From: Linum tenue | Lineage: Eukaryota; Streptophyta; Magnoliopsida; Malpighiales; Linaceae | Direction of reading: 5' to 3' | Length of the DNA: 64,000 nucleotides | Assembly (NCBI GenBank): GCA_946122785.1 | Contig: CAMGYJ010000002.1 | Location: forward strand, 58,739,703-58,803,702 | Notes under the pieces: generated by a model | The model's database searches: none | What the model was told of the DNA's origin: nothing | Seen by the model: only the letters and a program-made list of their open reading frames with translations | Position numbers and translations under genes: made by a program | Shown: piece after piece, positions 59,001-64,000 of the stretch | Numbering within the stretch: the stretch's first letter is position 1 | Layout: each line of letters begins with the position of its first letter

Positions 59001-59987
59001 CACAACAAAGCCCATTCTTTGGTCTGTGCTGCACCTAGTAAAACAGTCCAAGTAGACACAGCGAGTTCTGAATTAAGCCTCTCACAAGCTAAGCCAACAT
59101 CAAAACTGTCTAGTAACTAAAGAAGGATGTAAGCTCGAAAAGGAAGGATCAGTACCTTTGCCACATCAAGAGCGTGGCAGTCCATAGCTGCAACAGCTAC
59201 TTGTTCATATAGGGTCCACTCTGCAATAAAAGACAGGAGTTAATCATAGTAGTTTGACATGAATCTCAAACAACAGCCGGGGCATAGTTACAATTTACAT
59301 GAGAGCTAGTAAGCTCTCATACGCTTTAGCAGAGATTCATTCTCTTCTAGCTCTATGACCAAGACAGAATCAGACACCTTTCACCAAGCCATGTCTCCTT
59401 CCACTCAACTAAAAAAACACATCTTGGCACCCAGATTTGTACCAAATGAAAAATTCTTCTCCGAATCACACCTTCGTCAGTCTAAGTAGTTAACGAAAAA
59501 TCCTCTGCAACTACCAAACCAGTCATGTATAGAAACCAATACTGGATTGGAGTTTGCTTGAATAGGGTTCACTCGAAAGCATCACAATCACTTCTGTAAA
59601 CCAGAGTTCCAACAAATATTCTCTTCAAAAGAACCCCAATCAGCTCAAAATACAATCAAATCAACCTCCCAACTGTACAACACACCCGCAAATCCAAACC
59701 ACACAAATCACCCCTCAACTCATCCTACAGATCACTAAGCAGAATCATTTCGGGAAGAATTAAACTGCAATTCGAATGGGGAACAACAACAAAGACGCAC
59801 CATCGGGACCGAGACTGGATCGCTTTCGGGAGTCATTCAGGATGGACAGCCCGTACTTGAGCACCTTATCGGAACGCCTGACCTTGAGCTTCCTAGCCAG
59901 GCAAAGGTACTCCCAGGCGCCTCCCCCGCCATTGTCGACCTGGTTCTCGAGCTTGTTCAATTGACTCTCCTCCGTTTTGGTCACCAT
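56007..59987 (-). CDS. EMC2: ER membrane protein complex subunit 2 (TPR protein), nine exons
   Basis: Minus-strand exons: 59987-59801, 59220-59156, 58736-58688, 58456-58362, 58257-58172, 57937-57878, 57779-57698, 57602-57489, 56180-56007. All junctions are GT-AG, phases agree, and the product is 303 residues, close to the usual ~300. Diagnostic blocks: WEYLCLARKLKVRRSDKVLK (about 25-44), EAMLLEAKGSWEDAEAAYSS, VIHKRRVAIAKAQGN, HDAWRELAEIYVSLQMYKQA, FCYEELILSQPTVPLYHLAY, ADVLYTLGGLENLQTAKKYY and C-terminal ISQLARGRNREDKD. EMC2 is a cytosolic TPR scaffold of the EMC, which inserts tail-anchored and multipass proteins into the ER membrane. The last intron (56181-57488) carries a 1.17-kb Mutator-like foldback element; the exons on both sides are intact, so the gene may still work if the intron is spliced. 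Confidence 0.96.
56278..57446. mobile_element. Foldback Mutator-like element (1169 bp) in the last EMC2 intron
   Basis: Left end GAAAATTTCCCACTGTACAC and reverse strand of right end GGGAAAAAATCCCACTGTAC. Flanked by a 9-bp duplication AAGATGCAG (56269-56277 and 57447-57455). Almost the whole element is one inverted repeat: arms about 56278-56800 and 56913-57446, with a loop of roughly 110 bp. Each arm has about six drifting ~30-bp units with CACCGCGTT and GGCGGTGATGCAATCACCG. Open frames (56536-56940 minus, 56972-57175 plus) are mirror images of the same arm and are not taken as a real gene. No transposase. Confidence 0.88.
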
Positions 59988-60246
59988 CTCTCTCCCCTTG
60001 ATTATCGCGGCAACTCTGCTTCTCGCGTCACAATTGGGGAAGCACTAATTGGAACAAGCTATGGGATTATTGATCGTCGGCTGGTTTCCTTTCTTCGTTT
60101 CTGCCGTCCGCGAGCCGCTTCTGGGATCTGTTATTCTGATTCAGTTGGGAGCAGCGGCAGCGAAATTAACTGGAAGAAAGAGAAGAGACCCACTAGCGAG
60201 CGAGAGAGCGAGAGAAGAAAAAAAAATATCTCAAAGTCTTGTTTGT
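59988..60246 (-). promoter_or_regulatory. Upstream region of EMC2
   Basis: Only about 260 bp separate the EMC2 start codon from a MULE end. The segment is GC-moderate with CT/GA-rich text near 60180-60220. No clear TATA box; the core promoter should lie here. Confidence 0.4.
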
Positions 60247-60921
60247 TGGCTAAATTATACGTTTGGTCACTCGAATTATACAAGTCTTTTGCCATTCAAA
60301 TTACTTTTCTTTTTTATTCGTCACTAACTTTACAAATCGTTTCACCATTAGTCACCGGCCGTTATACTCCGTTAAATTTGTCCTACATGGCAGTCAACTA
60401 TATAGTTTGACCGTTAAGTAGATGACGTGGAAATTAAAAAAAATTAAATAATTAATTTATTTGTCCACCTCATCATTCCACATGCTTTGTGTATATGATT
60501 TATCATATAACTCTTTAATAAAAATTAATTAAATCAAAAAAATAAATAATATGATTAATTTATTCTCCACCGGTAAAGATCCGATGGACGAGATTGCCGC
60601 TGCATGCAGCCGCGTACGCCACTCTGGCACCGATCTCTGTCTGGTCGCCCTTTGACGTCCATCCCGTTTCCGAAACCACCATCTCGATGTCGTCGAACTT
60701 CAGCGCCAACATCGCTGCGAACACGGTATCGAATTAATATTCGGTATTAATTGGGTTCAACCAGTATTGGTTATCACCCGACCCGTTGGTCCATTTCCAA
60801 ATTTTAAATAAAACTAGCTTATAACCCGACTCATTGGTCGGATGTAAATGAGCCGAATATTGAATTATTTGTATGGATGTAATAATGCTTTTGGCTCATG
60901 TATATTGTGGAGAGCAGCATC
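60247..60921. mobile_element. MULE-type end and possible captured piece, partner end missing
   Basis: GGCTAAATTATACGTTTGGT at 60249 and following text (GTCACTAAC, GTTAAATTTGTC, GGCAGTCAAC, TGACGTGGA) has the character of the left TIR of the MULEs at 35392 and 36835. A GC-rich, exon-like segment follows (60575-60730). No right TIR was found before the hAT copy at 60922, so the element is truncated. Confidence 0.5.
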
Positions 60922-61187
60922 TAGGGATGGCAATGGGTAGGGTTGGGTCGGGTTTTGACAAACCCAAACCCATGGGTTTATCCGTGAAAAAAACCTCGAG
61001 GCAAAACTCACTGGGTTTGAAAAACTCAAACCCAACTCAACCCGTTGGGTATCAAAGGGTTCATGGGTACTCATGGGTTTTTGTCGTAAAAAAATTACAA
61101 TAACAAGTTTTTATCAAAGTAAAAGTCAAATATCAATCTCTCAACACAAATTATCCATATATAAACACCATTCTAGAAATTCAAGCA
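60922..61187. mobile_element. Truncated hAT element, same family as 33378-34123
   Basis: Begins TAGGGATGGCAATGGGTAGG and follows the 33378 copy (GGGTTTATCCGTGAAAAAAA, ATCAATCTCTCAA, CCATTCTAGAAATTCAAGCA) until 61187, where Gypsy sequence starts. The right half and right target duplication are lost. Confidence 0.8.
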
Positions 61188-61672
61188 CACTTCGCACTCC
61201 TCTTTCGGTACTCTTCTTACCACTCCTCGTCAAACCCCAATCATACCCTTTTGTCGCCATGTCCTCGAGCAACTCGGTCACTTCGGGTGGAGTCTTGTTC
61301 ATCAACTTCTCTTGACATAAAGAGTCAATGTGAATATTGTCCTCTTGGTGGAGACCGCCATAGAAGGTCTCGATCCAAAATTGCTCCTCGAATCCGTGGT
61401 GTGGGCATTGAAGGAAGTAATCAGAGTATCTCTCCCATGTATCCCTCAATGACTCATCCTCCTCTTGCTCGAAATGAGCGATCTTCTTGCACCACTCCGC
61501 CGTCTTGGAAGGAGGACAATATCGAGTCATGAACTTGTTGACCAAGTCATCCCACGAGGTGATCAAGAGAGCCAGTCTATTGTTGAGCCTTCGAAATGCA
61601 TTCCTCGCAAGAGAGTAGGGAAATAGTCTCAACTTCAAAGCGTCCTCGGGGACCCCATTTATCTTCAAACTT
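61188..61672 (-). pseudogene. Athila-type Gypsy gag fragment
   Basis: Minus-strand open frame with GVPEDALKLRLFPYSLARNA, LITSWDDLVNKFMTRYCPPS, TAEWCKKIAHFEQEEDESLR and WERYSDYFLQCPHHGFEEQF, the retrotransposon gag domain of Athila-like elements. The N-terminus is missing (cut near 61672) and the C-terminus is cut at 61188 by the hAT remnant junction. The open stretch is intact within those limits. Confidence 0.82.
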
Positions 61673-61683
61673 CACGTAAGCTT

Positions 61684-62806
61684 GATGAACCTCTGGTCAA
61701 GTGAACAAGTGAACAAACACCACTCTCTTGGTCAATAGGTCAAGGGAATTCGATTCAACCCACCAAAGTAGCTCTCTTGACCTATTGACTAAGGGTTGCC
61801 AAGACTTCACCCTCGAATCGGAGTTCGGACAGCTAAATTACAACCAACCCTAGGTGCTAATACGAACAAAGAGGGTTGCCCTACATTAACTTAGATAGGA
61901 GACAAGATTTGCCTAAAAATCCCCAGCTTTGCAAGCGTCTTTCAAAGAAAGGGAGTTTTCTCTCTACCTAGGTTAGAATGGCAAATAGATTGATAGGCAA
62001 ACACACAACACAATCTTCCATGAAAATACCTCCAAATTCATATTAAAACACATCCACACACAAATCATTCAACTCATACAAACATTCACATAATTGTAGC
62101 TAGGGTTTACAAACACCCAAGTGAAATAAGGGACTACTCCATGCTAGGAGAAGGGAAAACACAAGGGAGAAGAAGGAAACCCATCATGGATATGCTAGCC
62201 TTGCTCCATGTGTTGAAGAGATCCTCCTTTGGGGAAGGAATTCCCAAAACCTTGTTTGAAGATGAAACCTAGCTTCTTCTCTTCTTTGGTTCGTCACTTT
62301 CTCACTCTAGAAATCTGGAGAAGAAGAAGTTTATCACACTAGGTCTCTCCCCTTTTCCTTCAGCTCAGTCCTCCTTTTATACCTTGGTCGCAGTCAGTTC
62401 ACAGTCTTAGTTCACGGTCGTGAACATTCCTCATGGACCGTGATGTCGAACTGATACGCGTTGTTTAATTTAGTCTGTTCACGATCTTACGACCATGAAC
62501 TGACTGGGAGTCCGCGAGACGTGCAAACGCTCTTGGAACCTTGGCGCTTCTCGGTCTAGGAGCTATTATCACGGTCCTAAGACCGTGAAAACTCATCTTG
62601 GGTCGTGATCCTCAGCTGCTTACCCTCTTTGACTTGTTTTCGCGCCTTTTCGTCCCACTTTCGATTCCGGGGTTAGTTCAACCTGCTAGGGTCTGAAACA
62701 TACTAAAACAAAGCACAATCTAGCGTAAAACCACACCTCATGGAGTACAAAAGCATTAAACGTCTAAGGAAAACGGGGATAAAAAGTGTATAATTGCACC
62801 CGAATC
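61684..62806 (-). repeat. LTR-like segment between two Gypsy fragments
   Basis: Non-coding, about 1.1 kb. On the minus strand it would start TGATTCGGGTGCAATTATAC, an opening often seen in Athila-type LTRs, and end near TTCATCAAGCTT. It contains palindromic TTCACGGTCGTGAA-type words (62412-62600). I could not find a matching target duplication, so limits are uncertain. Confidence 0.4.
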
Positions 62807-64000
62807 AAGGACCATTTCCCGCTCCCTTTCATTGACCAGATGCTGAATAGGCTAGCGAGACACGATTTCTATTGCTTCATGGATGGCATGTCCGGATACT
62901 TTCAAATCCCGATCGCACCGGAGGACTAGGTGAAGACCACTTTCACATGCCCTTTCGACACTTTTGCTTACCGACGGATTTCATTCAGTCTCTGCAATGC
63001 ACCGGCGACCTTCCAGCGGTACATGTTGGCTATCTTCGACCGACTGGTTGGAGGGAATATGGAAGTCTTCATCAATGACTTCTCGGTTCATGGAGACTCC
63101 TTCTCTCATTATCTCCATAACCTAGAACTTGTCATAAAGAGGTGCGAGGAGACGAAGTTGGCACTCAGCTGAGAGAAGTGTTATTTCATGGTTCGAGAAG
63201 GAATTGTACTTGGGAACAAGATCTCCTAGCAGGGGATTGAGGTAGATCGGGCGAAGATAGGACAATCAGTAAGCTACCTCATCTTGTTTCTGTGAAGGGG
63301 ATACGTAGCTTTCTTGGTCATGCAGGCTTCTACTAGAGATTCATCAAGAATTTCTCGAAGATTGCCTTACCTTTGACCAAGCTGTTAGAGAAGGATGCAC
63401 AATTATACTTCACTATAGAGTTCACAACTGCATTTGAGACATTGAAGGAGAAGCTTACCCATGCACTCATCATAGTGACTCCAGATTGGTCTCTCCCATT
63501 TGAGTTGATGTGCGATGCGAGTGACTATGAGGTCAAAGCTGTTCTTGGTCAGAGACGCGACAAACATTTCCATCTCGGCTACTATGCGTCGAAGACCTTG
63601 AACAATTCATAGGAGAACTACATCACCACTGAGAAGGGGTGGCTCGATGTGGTGTATGCCTTCGACAAGTTCCAACCCTAATTGGTGCTCTCGCATGCGG
63701 TGGTCTACACAGACCACTCTGCTATCGCTACCTGATGAGCAAGGTTGATGCCAAGCCTAGGCTCATCCGCTGAATCCTACTGCTGCAGGAGTTTGACATT
63801 GAGATCCGGGACAAGAAAGGAGTAGAGAACGTTGATGCAGATCATCTTTCATGATTGCAAGCCTTTTCGGTGGACAATTTTGTGGAAGAGACCAACGACT
63901 TATTCCCGGATGAGCGATTGCTGGCGCTGTGCTTGGTTGGGAGTGTCACCCCTTGGTACTCTAATCTTGCCAATTATCTGGTGGGCAAGCAGTTACCTAA
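62807..64000 (+). pseudogene. Athila-type Gypsy reverse transcriptase and RNase H, broken, runs off the window
   Basis: Plus-strand peptides: DHFPLPFIDQMLNRLARHDF, DGMSGYFQIPIAPED, FDTFAYRRISFSLCNAPATF, MEVFINDFSVHG, then FELMCDASDYEVKAVLGQR (RNase H), and near the end VDNFVEETNDLFPDERLLAL and YSNLANYLVGKQLP. Several stops and frameshifts break it. The RT active site reads FIND instead of F-(V/I/M)-DD. It begins abruptly at the KDHFPLPF motif, so the gag-protease part is missing. Orientation is opposite to the gag piece at 61188. Confidence 0.88.

Overview
This is nuclear DNA of a flowering plant, almost certainly a eudicot. Intron-rich genes carry plant-only families (NAC, DUF868, basic secretory protein), and the space between them is filled with plant LINEs, hAT and Mutator-like DNA transposons, a TRIM, a LARD-type retroelement and Athila-type Gypsy remains. 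The species cannot be named from sequence alone. All boundaries below were read by eye.

Layout. 1-6.7 kb: decayed repeats, a truncated SNARE-like gene fragment (minus) with a hAT MITE just upstream, and a 50-bp tandem repeat. 6.76-8.23 kb: a hAT-type element carrying a LINE fragment. 8.2-11.4 kb: AT-rich, no gene. 11.4-12.6 kb: a Mutator-like element with an 11-bp target duplication. 15.5-33.2 kb is the gene island: DUF868 gene (+), NAC transcription factor (-, five exons), TSO1/tesmin-like CXC (CPP) regulator (+, nine exons), basic secretory protein (-) and ribosomal protein eS1/RPS3a (-, seven exons). Two LINE 3' fragments and a block of W-box/TATA hairpin modules lie between NAC and CXC. 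33.4-38.1 kb: a hAT MITE and two or three Mutator-like elements in a row. 38.6-43.3 kb: LINE fragments, one with a recent 318-bp tandem duplication. 43.57-55.57 kb: one plus-strand LINE interrupted by four insertions (hAT, TRIM, a 6.5-kb LTR element, hAT MITE); the LTR element itself holds a probable solo LTR inside a 27-bp minisatellite. 56.0-60.0 kb: EMC2 (-, nine exons), with a foldback Mutator-like element in its last intron. 60.2-64.0 kb: a MULE end, a truncated hAT copy and two oppositely oriented Athila-type Gypsy pseudogene pieces around an LTR-like segment.

The six real genes are unrelated housekeeping or regulatory loci: translation (RPS3a), ER membrane insertion (EMC2), transcription (NAC, CXC), extracellular defence-type protein (BSP) and an unknown plant family (DUF868). 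They do not form a pathway or cluster. The most interesting material is the datable nested transposon stack, the Pack-MULE-like elements, the foldback element inside EMC2, and a basic secretory protein that has lost its HExxH zinc-protease motif. I found no convincing new multi-gene biological system.
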